NCBI RefSeq assembly: GCF_023109675.1
Contig: NZ_JALDUR010000007.1
Span: 1-64,000, forward strand
DNA: 64,000 nucleotides
DNA from: Streptococcus parasanguinis
GTDB lineage: Bacteria > Bacillota > Bacilli > Lactobacillales > Streptococcaceae
Direction of reading: 5' to 3'
Shown: positions 8,278 to 17,296 of the stretch, one piece after another
Layout of the letters: every line of letters begins with the position of its first letter
Numbering within the stretch: the stretch's first letter is position 1
The notes under the pieces: model-generated
What the model was told of the DNA's origin: nothing
The model's database searches: none
Seen by the model: only the letters and a program-made list of their open reading frames with translations
Made by a program: the position numbers and the translations under genes

Positions 8278-8904
8278 CTAGTTGAGTTTTATCACTTCGT
8301 CAGCTTTTTCCCAAATTACTGGATTATGGGTTGCGATAATGATTATACGCTCTTGATTCTTTAACATTAAGAGCAAGTCCATCACCTCTTGTGAGGTTTC
8401 TGGATCCAGTGCTGCAGTTAGTTCATCTGCCAAAATTAAAGGTGGATCTTTTAAAATGACTTTAGCTAATGCGACACGTTGCGCCTCTCCCCCAGATAAT
8501 TCATAAATCTTTTGATCCAGAGCAAGGTAAGCCAATCCTACTTTTTTGAGCACTTCTTCTTCTTGCTGCTTCTTCTCTTTTTTCGTTAATTTTTGCCCAA
8601 TCAATCCCAAATCTAAATTTGTAGCGATAGTCTCGTTTTCAAGCAGGCCAAAGTTTTGAAAGAGATAACCTAATTCACGCTTAAAGAAGTGATGCTGTTT
8701 GATTTGTTTCAGTTCTTGCCCTTTATAGCTTATACTCCCTTTTTCATAAGGCTCTATCTTCGCCAAGATATTAAGCAAGGTTGTTTTACCACACCCACTA
8801 TTTCCGATCAGAGCATAGACCTTACCTTCTGTAAATTGCAAGCTCAAATCTTGAAAGACCGTTCGTTGGCCAAATGATTTGGTTAAATGTTCTATGCTAA
8901 TCAT
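8278..8904 (-). CDS. ABC transporter ATP-binding protein (bacteriocin-export type)
   Basis: A 208-residue single-domain ATPase. Walker A GNSGCGKT (about residues 33-40), Q-loop LFQNFGLL, signature LSGGEAQRVALAK, Walker B LILADELTAALD and switch His in IIIATHN are all intact. It starts one base after the stop of the 669-residue membrane protein upstream, so the two form one operon and presumably one transporter. Short ATPases paired with a DUF1430-like permease are known as lactococcin-972-type bacteriocin export/immunity systems (TIGR03608-like). No terminator is obvious downstream. Confidence 0.8.
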   Translation of the reverse strand: MISIEHLTKSFGQRTVFQDLSLQFTEGKVYALIGNSGCGKTTLLNILAKIEPYEKGSISYKGQELKQIKQHHFFKRELGYLFQNFGLLENETIATNLDLGLIGQKLTKKEKKQQEEEVLKKVGLAYLALDQKIYELSGGEAQRVALAKVILKDPPLILADELTAALDPETSQEVMDLLLMLKNQERIIIIATHNPVIWEKADEVIKLN

Positions 8905-8905
8905 A

Positions 8906-10915
8906 TTAGGCTCCTTTCAGTACAGTGGCTAACAAGTGGTCTTCTTTATGAGACCGGTACAGGAGAATGAACCAAGCATTAGTAATAAATAGCAAGAGAG
9001 TGACAAGAGCAATCCACCATTCCGAAGTGAGAATGAATACCAGGAGGCTTCCTAATAGTAAGAGGCCACTTTCTGAGAGCAAAATCATTTGGTGAATGTT
9101 TACAAATCCCAGACCTGCAATCTTCTTCAAGAAGATTTGTTTTCTAAACTCTTCAAAATATAGGAAATTCATAGTGTTAAAAAGAAGAACAGAGGTTGCT
9201 ATACCAAAGACTCCTCCTGCAATCGCCATGAGATTTTCTATTTGTATGTTTTGGGCCATTTGCTGGTAAACGTCCACTGCATAGTCGTACTGACTAACAC
9301 TTTTTTCAAGATTATACTCAGCGATTAGCTTCTTACTATTCTGAAGTCCATTAAAATAAAGGTAGGGATTTAGATGGGTGAAATATGGATTCACATAGCC
9401 TCCAAAACTTTCAGGTTGAATAACCACTAAAACAGGATCTGTAAAGAATTGTTTATAGCTGATTGGTGTGTTGTTGTAGATAAAGCGTTTTTGATGATTC
9501 GGAATATACGTTACATGCGCCTTCATTGATAAGGTGATATTTCCTTGATCATCTCGAGGAGATAGATAATCTTCATATCGTTTGATCATCTCATCTTCTC
9601 GACCTTTTAATTTTTCCGGAAGCAAGAGACCAAATTCTCCTGCTTGTAAGTGATTTAAGTAATCTTTTTCTTCAGGAGATACTGGAACATCTTGGATTTC
9701 TAGGTAATTTGGAGTTACATAGAGAGTTCGTGCAAGTGGATCGTAATCTGTGATTGAAAACTCTTTACCTGTACTAGGATCCGTCATAACTCCTTTTGAA
9801 CTAAAAAATACGAGATTATGATAAGCTAAAAGACCACCATTTTCAATACCAGACTCGATGAGCTTGGACCATTTCTCCACATCCTCCTTCAGACCCTCTT
9901 TACTGATATTCTGATAGAAATATTCTCGATTTGTACCAATTTGGACCCAGTTCGACTGTTTAGACCAAGCCTCACTTCCCTCTTGGTAAGTTTGCCAGAC
10001 GGATCCATAAATACTGATTCGATGAACTGCAAGACCAATTAGTGTGACAGCGAGAAATTGACAAATAAAGAGGAAAACCAAAATGCGCTTTAATGGAACT
10101 TTCCCTTTTAGAAGGGTGACTAAATGCATTGTTTGAATACTATATGCAAAGAGGAAGGATAAGATAGCAGATAAAATAAGTAACATCCCATTGTAAATGA
10201 TACTACTCGAAATGATGATGGAATAGGAAAAGGGTGTCAATTGAAAAAAATAAATCAGAACCGCACCCATTATACTTGTGACAATACATCCAAAAAGCAA
10301 CTCTATACTATCATCTTTTAAGGAATGTCCAAAAAGTTGCAAGCGTCTCATTCCTGAGATATATCGAATCCCAGAGCTTCTCATTTCAAGTGTTTTCTGG
10401 ATAATCGTCAAAGCGCTAAAACTAATGATAAAAATAACCAAGGCAAGTGATTGTGAACCGGAGCCAAAAAAGGCAATAAAGGTCTGCAGAGGATTTGGTT
10501 TCTCTATAAAAGTTTGTGAGAAACCAAGAGTATGAAGCGTTTGATCCAGCTTTTCAGTTTCTAATTCACCTGATAATACATAATAATTCGTTAGCAGGCT
10601 TTCTTTGGCAGCCAGTTCTTTCTTCTCTTTTTTAATTCCAGAAGGAAGTTTTCCCTCTCCGAAGATATCATAGGTGAAAACAACTTGCCCTTTAGAATCT
10701 GTTCTTTGTATCTGACCGGCAATTATACTATGATTTTCCCTTGCCAAACGGTCTAAACTGGAAGATAAGTCTTCATATGTGACGCTCTTTTCTTGTCTCT
10801 GCACACTTACTACCGGAAGACTGCGGTGGATAAGCGTATTTGGAGAAATAAAGGCAATCCAAATCAAAAAGCTAGAGATGAAAAGGTTTGATAAAATAAT
10901 AAAGACACGTTTCAT
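8906..10915 (-). CDS. bacteriocin-associated integral membrane protein (DUF1430-like)
   Basis: A 669-residue permease-like protein. An N-terminal membrane segment (about 6-24) is followed by a roughly 130-residue extracellular part, four to five membrane segments at about 155-300, a large extracellular domain (about 310-560) and three C-terminal segments. This layout, resembling FtsX/MacB permeases, matches the bacteriocin-associated family DUF1430/TIGR01654. With the ATPase behind it, it likely forms an exporter or immunity transporter. No lactococcin-972-like precursor gene is visible in the 219 bp upstream, so the substrate is unknown. Transcription probably starts near 11040, giving a leader of about 125 bases. 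Confidence 0.75.
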   Translation of the reverse strand: MKRVFIILSNLFISSFLIWIAFISPNTLIHRSLPVVSVQRQEKSVTYEDLSSSLDRLARENHSIIAGQIQRTDSKGQVVFTYDIFGEGKLPSGIKKEKKELAAKESLLTNYYVLSGELETEKLDQTLHTLGFSQTFIEKPNPLQTFIAFFGSGSQSLALVIFIISFSALTIIQKTLEMRSSGIRYISGMRRLQLFGHSLKDDSIELLFGCIVTSIMGAVLIYFFQLTPFSYSIIISSSIIYNGMLLILSAILSFLFAYSIQTMHLVTLLKGKVPLKRILVFLFICQFLAVTLIGLAVHRISIYGSVWQTYQEGSEAWSKQSNWVQIGTNREYFYQNISKEGLKEDVEKWSKLIESGIENGGLLAYHNLVFFSSKGVMTDPSTGKEFSITDYDPLARTLYVTPNYLEIQDVPVSPEEKDYLNHLQAGEFGLLLPEKLKGREDEMIKRYEDYLSPRDDQGNITLSMKAHVTYIPNHQKRFIYNNTPISYKQFFTDPVLVVIQPESFGGYVNPYFTHLNPYLYFNGLQNSKKLIAEYNLEKSVSQYDYAVDVYQQMAQNIQIENLMAIAGGVFGIATSVLLFNTMNFLYFEEFRKQIFLKKIAGLGFVNIHQMILLSESGLLLLGSLLVFILTSEWWIALVTLLLFITNAWFILLYRSHKEDHLLATVLKGA

Positions 10916-11045
10916 ATCATCACACTTTCTAAAGCAGAAAAGGAAAGTAATACCTAGCTAGTCAATTAATTTCGTTGTTTAATAATTACTGAGTTTTACA
11001 AATTACAGTTACATTCTTTGTAAGCGAATACACTTTTCCACCTTT

Positions 11046-11074
11046 ACTATACCACAAAATCCTTAGTAAAACAA
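11046..11074 (-). promoter_or_regulatory. promoter of the bacteriocin-type ABC operon
   Basis: Leftward TTGTTT (11069-11074), 17 bp, TATAGT (11046-11051). The roughly 125-base leader that follows holds no clear hairpin and no convincing bacteriocin peptide; a 15-codon GTG frame at the transcript start was judged too weak. Confidence 0.55.
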
Positions 11075-11100
11075 TAATTTCTATGTGAAACTAGTTTCAA

Positions 11101-11130
11101 AAAAGAGATCCGCTTCTGCGAATCTCTTTT
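11101..11130. terminator. terminator after lplA
   Basis: Inverted repeat AAAAGAGAT / ATCTCTTTT with a short loop, T run on the - strand side. It ends the pyruvate dehydrogenase-lplA transcript. Confidence 0.8.
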
Positions 11131-11134
11131 GACT

Positions 11135-12124
11135 TTATTCCACCACAGCTTCAGCAATTTCTTCTGCAGTGATTCCTGCGAAGTAACGGCCTAGGTTAAT
11201 GGTTTGTAGGGCTTTAAGAACATCTTCGCGTTCGTATTTTACACCACGAAGGACATCTTCTACTGCTGCAACATCTTCGATACCAAAGAAGTCTCCATAA
11301 ATCTTGATGTCTTGGATCTTTGACTCGATAACGTTAGCAAAGATTTCAACCTTACCGCTTGGGAATTTTGTTCCACGACGGACGTTATACTCTGGTGATT
11401 TACCATAGTTCCAATCCCATGTCCCAAACTTAGTATCTTTAATACGGTTGATTTCAGCCAATTCTTCATCTGAAAATACATATTCTGTCATTTCAGGATA
11501 TTCTTTTTTCATGTAGTCCAAAAGTAGGTCACGGAACTCTTCAACAGTGATCTTTTCTGGCAACTCATCGATGATATTGGTCACACGAGCACGGACTGAT
11601 TTAACCCCTTTAGACTCAAACTTATCTTTAGACACTTTAAGTGCGTTAGCTAGGACTGACAAATCCACGTCAAAGAGAAGACAACCGTGGTGCATGATGC
11701 GTCCGTTGATGTAGGCTTGGGCATTTCCACAGAATTTCTTACCATCAATCTCTAAGTCATTACGACCCGTGAATTCAGCCTTAACCCCAAGTTGAGCCAA
11801 GGTGTTGATCACGGGAGTCGATAAGCTCTTGAAATCAAAGGCCTTGTTTTCATCTTCTTTTGAAATGATGGTGTAGTTGAGGTTGTTCAAATCGTGATAA
11901 ACAGCCCCACCACCACTGATCCGGCGAATCACTTCAATCCCATGCTCCCGAACGTAGTCACGGTTGATTTCTTCGATGGTATTTTGGTGGCGACCAACGA
12001 TAATAGATGGTTTATTAATCCAAAGTAGGAAGATTTGATCTTCATCTAAAAGGTGTTTAAAGGCATATTCTTCCAAAGCAATATTAAAAGCAGTATCATT
12101 TGAATAATTAATAATGTATTTCAT
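11135..12124 (-). CDS. lplA: lipoate-protein ligase A
   Basis: A 329-residue enzyme that activates free lipoate with ATP and attaches it to the lysine of lipoyl domains. The family core is clear: RRISGGGAVYHD (about residues 70-81, lipoyl-AMP binding), the NLNYTI strand, and GRNDLEIDGKKFCGNAQ (about 120-136, catalytic lysine), then the C-terminal accessory domain (about 245-329). It is the last gene of the pdh operon, 68 bp after pdhD, whose product carries the lipoyl domain it must modify. The position implies reliance on scavenged lipoate for the pyruvate dehydrogenase complex. Confidence 0.92.
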   Translation of the reverse strand: MKYIINYSNDTAFNIALEEYAFKHLLDEDQIFLLWINKPSIIVGRHQNTIEEINRDYVREHGIEVIRRISGGGAVYHDLNNLNYTIISKEDENKAFDFKSLSTPVINTLAQLGVKAEFTGRNDLEIDGKKFCGNAQAYINGRIMHHGCLLFDVDLSVLANALKVSKDKFESKGVKSVRARVTNIIDELPEKITVEEFRDLLLDYMKKEYPEMTEYVFSDEELAEINRIKDTKFGTWDWNYGKSPEYNVRRGTKFPSGKVEIFANVIESKIQDIKIYGDFFGIEDVAAVEDVLRGVKYEREDVLKALQTINLGRYFAGITAEEIAEAVVE

Positions 12125-12192
12125 AAGATTCCTTTATATACGATAGAGACTGGTCCAGCATTTGCTGTCCAGCCATTCTATCATTTCAAATA

Positions 12193-13896
12193 TTATTTCT
12201 TCTTAGGTGAGTGAACAGCCAAGCCGAGTACATCCGCAAAGGCTTCGTACATCACTTCTGAGAAGGTTGGGTGACCATGAATAGTCTTGAGCATTTCTTC
12301 CACAGTGATTTCCATCTCAATGATAGTAGAAGCTTCGTTGATCAATTCAGCAGCAGCTGGACCAATGATATGCACTCCAAGAACTTCACCGTATTTCTTG
12401 TCTGCAATGACTTTAACGAATCCTTGAGCCGCATCTGATGCAATGGCACGACCGTTCGCCGCAAAGTTAAACTTACCGATTTGAACATCATATTTCTCAC
12501 GAGCTTGTTCTTCTGTCAAACCAACAGCTGCAACTTCTGGAAGTGTGTAGATGGCCGCAGGAGTCAAGTTCAATTTGGCAACAGCATGATTTCCTTTAAG
12601 AGCATTTTCGGCCGCTACTTCACCCATACGGAAGGCAGCGTGAGCCAACATCTTAGTACCGTTGATGTCACCTGGTGCATAGATACCTGGAACAGACGTT
12701 TCCATGTATTCATTAACCTTGATCCGTCCACGATCCAATTCAAATTCAACATCTCCGATACCTTCAAGGTCTGGAACACGACCGATTGAGAGAAGAGCTT
12801 TGTTGGCGATGATATCATCTTTGCCTTCAACCTTGATACGGAGTTTACCATCTTCTTCAATGATTTCTTGCAATTTCGTATCCGTCAAGATGGTCATACC
12901 TTTACGTTCAAGGATCAAGCGAAGGTTCTTAGATACTTCCGCATCCATAGCTGGAACAATACGGTCCATCATTTCGATAACCGTAACCTTAGAACCGAAG
13001 GTCATGAAGGCTTGTCCAAGTTCGATTCCGACAACCCCGCCACCAATGATCACGAGGCTTTCTGGAACTTCATTCATTTCAAGGATGTCGTCACTTGTCA
13101 TGACTAGTGGAGATTCCATTCCTGGAACGTTAACCTTGCTGACTTTGGAACCACCAGCAAGGATGATTTTCTTCGTTTCAAGCAATTCAGAACCATTGAC
13201 TAGGACGTTCTTATCCTTAGTGATAGTACCGATACCCTTATGAACATCCACTCCGTAGCTGCGAAGAAGCCCTGCAACGCCACCAACCAAGGTATTTACG
13301 ACCTTGTTCTTGGTTTCAAGTACCTTATCCATATCTACTGAGAAACTTGGATTTTCAATGATAATACCACGGTTGGCTGCATGTCCGATATTTTCGATAA
13401 TTTCAGCGTTGTGGAGGTAAGTCTTAGTTGGGATACATCCGCGGTTCAAGCACGTTCCACCAAGTTCAGATTTCTCAACAAGAGCAACCTTACCACCTAG
13501 TTGAGCTGCCTTAATAGCAGATACGTAACCAGCAGGACCCCCACCGATCACTACGATATCATAAGCATCATCGCTCTTATTGTCATCGTTTGAAGCACTT
13601 GCTGCAGCTGGTGCTGGACTCGCTTCTGGTGCTGCTCCAGCGGTTGGGATGTTTTCCCCTTCTTCACCAAGATAACCGATTACTTCTGTTACAGGAACCG
13701 TTTCTCCGTCCCCTTTCAAGATAGCGATCAAGTAGCCGTCTTCTTCCGCTTCCAACTCCATGCTGACTTTGTCTGTCATGATTTCAAGGAGCACTTCTCC
13801 TTCTTTTACAAATTCGCCGACTTTTTTATTCCACTGAACGATTTGTCCTTCGGTCATATCTACGCCGGCTTTTGGCATAATTACTTCTAAGGCCAT
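12193..13896 (-). CDS. pdhD: dihydrolipoamide dehydrogenase (E3) with N-terminal lipoyl domain
   Basis: A 567-residue FAD flavoprotein that reoxidises dihydrolipoamide with NAD+. Residues 1-80 are a complete lipoyl domain with the modified lysine in IMTDKVSMELE (Lys43); an Ala/Pro/Ser-rich linker (about 85-108) follows. The E3 core has the FAD-binding GGGPAGYVSA, the redox pair GGTCLNRGCIP, the NAD-binding IIGGGVVGIELG, and C-terminal HGHPTFSE with the catalytic histidine. E3 normally lacks a lipoyl domain, but this fusion is known in pneumococcus and relatives. The gene lies 41 bp after pdhC, whose product lacks a lipoyl domain, so this domain probably serves the whole complex. Confidence 0.95.
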   Translation of the reverse strand: MALEVIMPKAGVDMTEGQIVQWNKKVGEFVKEGEVLLEIMTDKVSMELEAEEDGYLIAILKGDGETVPVTEVIGYLGEEGENIPTAGAAPEASPAPAAASASNDDNKSDDAYDIVVIGGGPAGYVSAIKAAQLGGKVALVEKSELGGTCLNRGCIPTKTYLHNAEIIENIGHAANRGIIIENPSFSVDMDKVLETKNKVVNTLVGGVAGLLRSYGVDVHKGIGTITKDKNVLVNGSELLETKKIILAGGSKVSKVNVPGMESPLVMTSDDILEMNEVPESLVIIGGGVVGIELGQAFMTFGSKVTVIEMMDRIVPAMDAEVSKNLRLILERKGMTILTDTKLQEIIEEDGKLRIKVEGKDDIIANKALLSIGRVPDLEGIGDVEFELDRGRIKVNEYMETSVPGIYAPGDINGTKMLAHAAFRMGEVAAENALKGNHAVAKLNLTPAAIYTLPEVAAVGLTEEQAREKYDVQIGKFNFAANGRAIASDAAQGFVKVIADKKYGEVLGVHIIGPAAAELINEASTIIEMEITVEEMLKTIHGHPTFSEVMYEAFADVLGLAVHSPKKK

Positions 13897-13937
13897 TTTA
13901 TTTCCCTCTTTTTCTTGTTTCTATTCTCTCTCGTTGA

Positions 13938-14981
13938 TTAGACCAACATTGAAATCGGGTCTTCAATCAAGGCTTTCAAGTCTTTCATGAATTTGGCACC
14001 GGCCATTCCATCGACGACGCGGTGGTCAATGGTCAAGCCCAAGCTCATGATTGGACGAATAACGATTTCACCATTCACAACCACTGGTTTTTCAACCGTT
14101 GCACTAACTCCAAGGATGGCAGAGTTTGGTTGGTTGATAATCGGTCCAAATGATTGAACGCCAAACATTCCTAAGTTACTGATGGTAAAAGTTGAGTTTT
14201 GCAATTCACTTGGCGCAAGCTTACCATCCAAAGTACGTCCGATAACGTCCTTGAAGGCTACCACCAACTCTGACAAGGTCATCTTTTCAGCATTGTAGAC
14301 AACTGGAGTCATCAAGCCATTGTCCATCCCAACTGCCATCGCTAAGTTGACATAATTGTGAGTGATGATGGTTTTGCCATCTTCTGTCAATGACGCATTG
14401 ATGTATGGGTGTTTCATCAAGGTCTTAACCACTGCTAGAGAAAGCAAATCTGTTACAGTGACTTTCTTGCCAGTGGCCTCCATAATTGGATCCAATACCT
14501 TCTTACGAAGGGCCAACATTTGAGACATATCAACGTCATAGTTCAAAGTAAAGGTTGGTGCTGTCAAGTAAGATTCCACCATCCGTTGAGCAATCACCTT
14601 CCGCATTGGTGTCATCGGAATCCGCTCGATCTCACCATAAGGTGTCACATTATCAGGAACTTCTTCGACTTTTTCAATTTGAGCAGGTGACTTAATGGTC
14701 TCATTCTCAATATTTTCAGGAAGGAAAGCAAGGACGTCCTTCTTCATAATCTTACCACGATGACCAGTTCCTTGGATTTCTTGCCAAGCAATATTGTGTT
14801 CTAAAGCAATTCGTTTTGCAAGTGGTGAAATGCGAACCACATTTGTGTCTTTATAGGTTTCCACGTCTTCTTTGTGGACACGACCGTTTGCGCCTGAACC
14901 AGAAACATCATAGAGGTTGATCCCAAGATCATCCGCTAATTTTCTAGCCGCAGGAGTCGCTCTTAGCTTATCATCAGCCAT
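13938..14981 (-). CDS. pdhC: pyruvate dehydrogenase E2, lipoyl-less dihydrolipoamide acetyltransferase
   Basis: 347 residues from ATG 14981, chosen because GGAGAGG lies just upstream; an in-frame start 15 codons earlier has no such site. The protein opens directly with two peripheral-subunit-binding domains (RATPAARKLADDLG..., about 5-40, and RISPLAKRIALEHN..., about 47-85). The acyltransferase core follows (about 110-347) with RMVESYLTAPTFTL and the active-site DHRVVDGM near the end. No lipoyl domain is present. E2 forms the structural core of the complex; here it must take acetyl groups from the lipoyl domain on E3. Upstream lies an unusual 256-bp gap within the operon. Confidence 0.93.
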   Translation of the reverse strand: MADDKLRATPAARKLADDLGINLYDVSGSGANGRVHKEDVETYKDTNVVRISPLAKRIALEHNIAWQEIQGTGHRGKIMKKDVLAFLPENIENETIKSPAQIEKVEEVPDNVTPYGEIERIPMTPMRKVIAQRMVESYLTAPTFTLNYDVDMSQMLALRKKVLDPIMEATGKKVTVTDLLSLAVVKTLMKHPYINASLTEDGKTIITHNYVNLAMAVGMDNGLMTPVVYNAEKMTLSELVVAFKDVIGRTLDGKLAPSELQNSTFTISNLGMFGVQSFGPIINQPNSAILGVSATVEKPVVVNGEIVIRPIMSLGLTIDHRVVDGMAGAKFMKDLKALIEDPISMLV

Positions 14982-15237
14982 GACCTCTCCTATTCTATTA
15001 TAAGATATTAAGGACGTAGAGGACAAAGAAAAAATAGGAGATTGACGCTGTGTTCGATGAACACAAGGAAATCTATCTTTTTTTCACGGTCCTCCGTCCG
15101 GATTCAGTTACAATGATGCAAGAGCTTTTAGCCCGTGCTCTAATCTAAGATATTAAGGACGCAGAGAACTTTGTACCTTAAAAGATACAAAGTTTCCTCG
15201 TCTAATTCATTGGTTGTTACATAATTTATGTTATGTA
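14982..15237. repeat. intra-operon spacer with 21-bp direct repeats and hairpin
   Basis: The gap between pdhB and pdhC is 256 bp, while the other pdh junctions are 16-68 bp. It carries near-identical direct repeats TAAGATATTAAGGACGTAGAG (15001-15021, as T) and the same with C at 15146-15166, 145 bp apart start to start. A hairpin (AACTTTGTA / TACAAAGTT, 15167-15194) flanks the second copy. A second inverted pair lies near 15050-15062 (GTGTTC / GAACAC). No coding frame is seen. It could be a small mobile insert or an mRNA processing or attenuation region that sets E1/E2 ratios. Confidence 0.6.
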
Positions 15238-16230
15238 TTATTCTTTATTATACGTTTTACGAATGGCTTCTTTGATGCTTTCAACTGTTGGAATCATTGC
15301 ATTCTCAAGGTTTTGTGCGTAAGGCATTGGCACATCTTCCCCCGCACAACGGCGGATTGGTGCATCCAAGTAATCAAATGCTTCTGATTCAGAAATAATA
15401 GCTGAAATTTCACCAATATAGCCACTTGTTTTGTGGGCATCATTGACAAGGACTACTTTTCCTGTTTTCTTGACAGAATTAATGATGATCTCTTTATCGA
15501 GTGGGACCAAGGTCCGTGGGTCTACTACTTCTACTGAGATGCCTTCTTCTGCCAATTCTTCAGCAGCTTGCATCACGCGACGAAGCATTTTCCCGTAGGT
15601 TACAACAGTGACATCTGTACCTTCGCGTTTGATTTCTCCGACACCAAGCGGAATCGTGTAGTCCGGATCAACAGGCACTTCCCCTTTTTGGTTGAATTCT
15701 GATTTGTATTCCAGAATGATAACGGGGTTGTTATCACGGATAGATGACTTGAGAAGTCCCTTCATATCCGCTGGCGTACCAGGAGCAACAATTTTCAAAC
15801 CAGGAATATGAGTAAACCATGATTCCAAAGATTGGGAGTGTTGAGCTGCAGATCCAACTCCATTCCCAGCAGCACAGCGAATGGTCATCGGTACTTGACC
15901 TTTCCCGCCAAACATGTAGCGAGTCTTAGCAGCTTGGTTGACAATAGCATCCATGGCAATTACTGAGAAATCCATGAAGGTCATATCAACGATTGGGCGA
16001 AGTCCAGTCATGGCTGCACCAGCTGCTGCACCTGAAATTGCAGCCTCAGAAATCGGACAGTCACGGACACGTTCTGGACCAAACTCTTCCAGCATCCCTA
16101 CAGAAGTCCCGAAGTCTCCACCGAACACTCCGACATCTTCTCCCATCAACAATACATTTTCGTCGCGACGCATTTCCTCATACATAGCAAGGATAATGGT
16201 ATCGCGGAAAGACATTAATTTAGTTTCCAT
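15238..16230 (-). CDS. pdhB: pyruvate dehydrogenase E1 component, beta subunit
   Basis: A 330-residue thiamine-diphosphate enzyme half. It pairs with the alpha subunit 16 bp upstream to decarboxylate pyruvate. Family landmarks: LMGEDVGVFGG, RDCPISEAAISGAAAGAAM (conserved beta-subunit glutamate), the central PMTIRCAAGNGVGSAAQHSQ, and the transketolase C-terminal domain VEVVDPRTLVPLD. The length is normal. It sits in the operon pdhA-pdhB-pdhC-pdhD-lplA (- strand). Confidence 0.94.
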   Translation of the reverse strand: METKLMSFRDTIILAMYEEMRRDENVLLMGEDVGVFGGDFGTSVGMLEEFGPERVRDCPISEAAISGAAAGAAMTGLRPIVDMTFMDFSVIAMDAIVNQAAKTRYMFGGKGQVPMTIRCAAGNGVGSAAQHSQSLESWFTHIPGLKIVAPGTPADMKGLLKSSIRDNNPVIILEYKSEFNQKGEVPVDPDYTIPLGVGEIKREGTDVTVVTYGKMLRRVMQAAEELAEEGISVEVVDPRTLVPLDKEIIINSVKKTGKVVLVNDAHKTSGYIGEISAIISESEAFDYLDAPIRRCAGEDVPMPYAQNLENAMIPTVESIKEAIRKTYNKE

Positions 16231-16246
16231 AATTCTCTACTCCCCC

Positions 16247-17218
16247 TTAGTCTGCGTAAATATCTTCGAAAGCTGATTCGAGTGGAGGGAATGGGCTTTC
16301 TTCCGCAAATTTCACTGAAGCTTCAACTGCTTCTTTTACTTCTTCTTGGATCTGATCCAATTCTTCTGCGCTCGCAATCTCATTTTCAAGGAGATACTTG
16401 CGAAGGTTTTCGATTGGATCTTTCTTCTTCCACTCTTCGACTTCTTCACGGGTCCGGTATTTACCAGGGTCTGAAGATGAGTGACCAAGCCAACGATAGG
16501 TGACACTCTCGATCAAGACAGGGCCTTTACCAGAGCGGACGTGATCGACTGCCTTCTTAAATCCTTCATAGACATCAATAACGTTGTTCCCATCAGGAAT
16601 AAACATTCCAGGAATGCCGTAAGCAGCACTACGCTCGTGGATATGCTGGATATTGGTCATTTTCTTGATATCAGCAGAGATTCCGTAACCGTTATTGATA
16701 CAGTAGAAAATAACTGGCAGATTCCAGATAGAAGCCATATTGACCGCTTCGTGGAAGACACCTTCGTTGGTTGCGCCGTCCCCAAAGAAGCAGACGACAA
16801 TCTTACCAGTCTTTTTCATTTGTTGAGTAAGGGCAGCACCTACTGCAATTCCCATACCACCACCAACGATCCCGTTAGCACCAAGGTTACCAGCATCGAG
16901 GTCAGCGATATGCATGGAGCCACCCTTCCCTTTACAAGTACCCGTATATTTCCCCAGGATTTCAGCCATCATGCCATTCAAATCGATTCCTTTAGCAATG
17001 GCTTGTCCGTGTCCACGGTGGTTAGATGTCAGCAAATCATCGTCGTTTAAAGCCAACATAGCTCCAACGTTAGCCGCTTCTTCCCCAACAGAAAAGTGCG
17101 TCATACCAGGCACTTTCCCTTTTTTTACTAACTGTGCAATTTTTAAGTCCATGCGACGGATTTCTTCCATTTTACGGAACATTTCCAATAAGAGACTTTT
17201 ATCTAATGTTGCCATCAT
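16247..17218 (-). CDS. pdhA: pyruvate dehydrogenase E1 component, alpha subunit
   Basis: A 323-residue thiamine-diphosphate-binding subunit. The cofactor motif runs from FFGDGATNEG (about 145-154) to the conserved NNGYGIS (about 176-182); the phosphate-loop region YRWLGHSSSDPGKYRT follows. The complex converts pyruvate to acetyl-CoA. First gene of the operon. The start may be either of two adjacent ATG codons (17218 or 17215), with AAAGGCG upstream. A strong promoter (TTGACA/TAGAAT) lies at 17252-17280, with two copies of a TTTGTGAAAT box further upstream. Confidence 0.94.
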   Translation of the reverse strand: MMATLDKSLLLEMFRKMEEIRRMDLKIAQLVKKGKVPGMTHFSVGEEAANVGAMLALNDDDLLTSNHRGHGQAIAKGIDLNGMMAEILGKYTGTCKGKGGSMHIADLDAGNLGANGIVGGGMGIAVGAALTQQMKKTGKIVVCFFGDGATNEGVFHEAVNMASIWNLPVIFYCINNGYGISADIKKMTNIQHIHERSAAYGIPGMFIPDGNNVIDVYEGFKKAVDHVRSGKGPVLIESVTYRWLGHSSSDPGKYRTREEVEEWKKKDPIENLRKYLLENEIASAEELDQIQEEVKEAVEASVKFAEESPFPPLESAFEDIYAD

Positions 17219-17251
17219 TTCGCCTTTCTTAGCATTTATTCATTCATTTTT

Positions 17252-17280
17252 ATTCTAGCCAAATATGAAAGCACTGTCAA
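17252..17280 (-). promoter_or_regulatory. promoter of the pdh operon
   Basis: Leftward TTGACA (17275-17280), 17-bp spacer, TAGAAT (17252-17257): a near-consensus vegetative promoter about 35 bases from the pdhA start. Confidence 0.75.
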
Positions 17281-17296
17281 AAATAATGCTCAAATG

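Noticed and set aside
10916-11134. Search for a lactococcin-972-like peptide gene upstream of the exporter
   Set aside because: Only a 15-codon GTG frame at the transcript start was seen; it has no signal peptide and is too short.
12704-13243. A 179-codon + strand frame antisense to pdhD
   Set aside because: Composition is that of a shadow frame; pdhD has complete domain motifs on the other strand.
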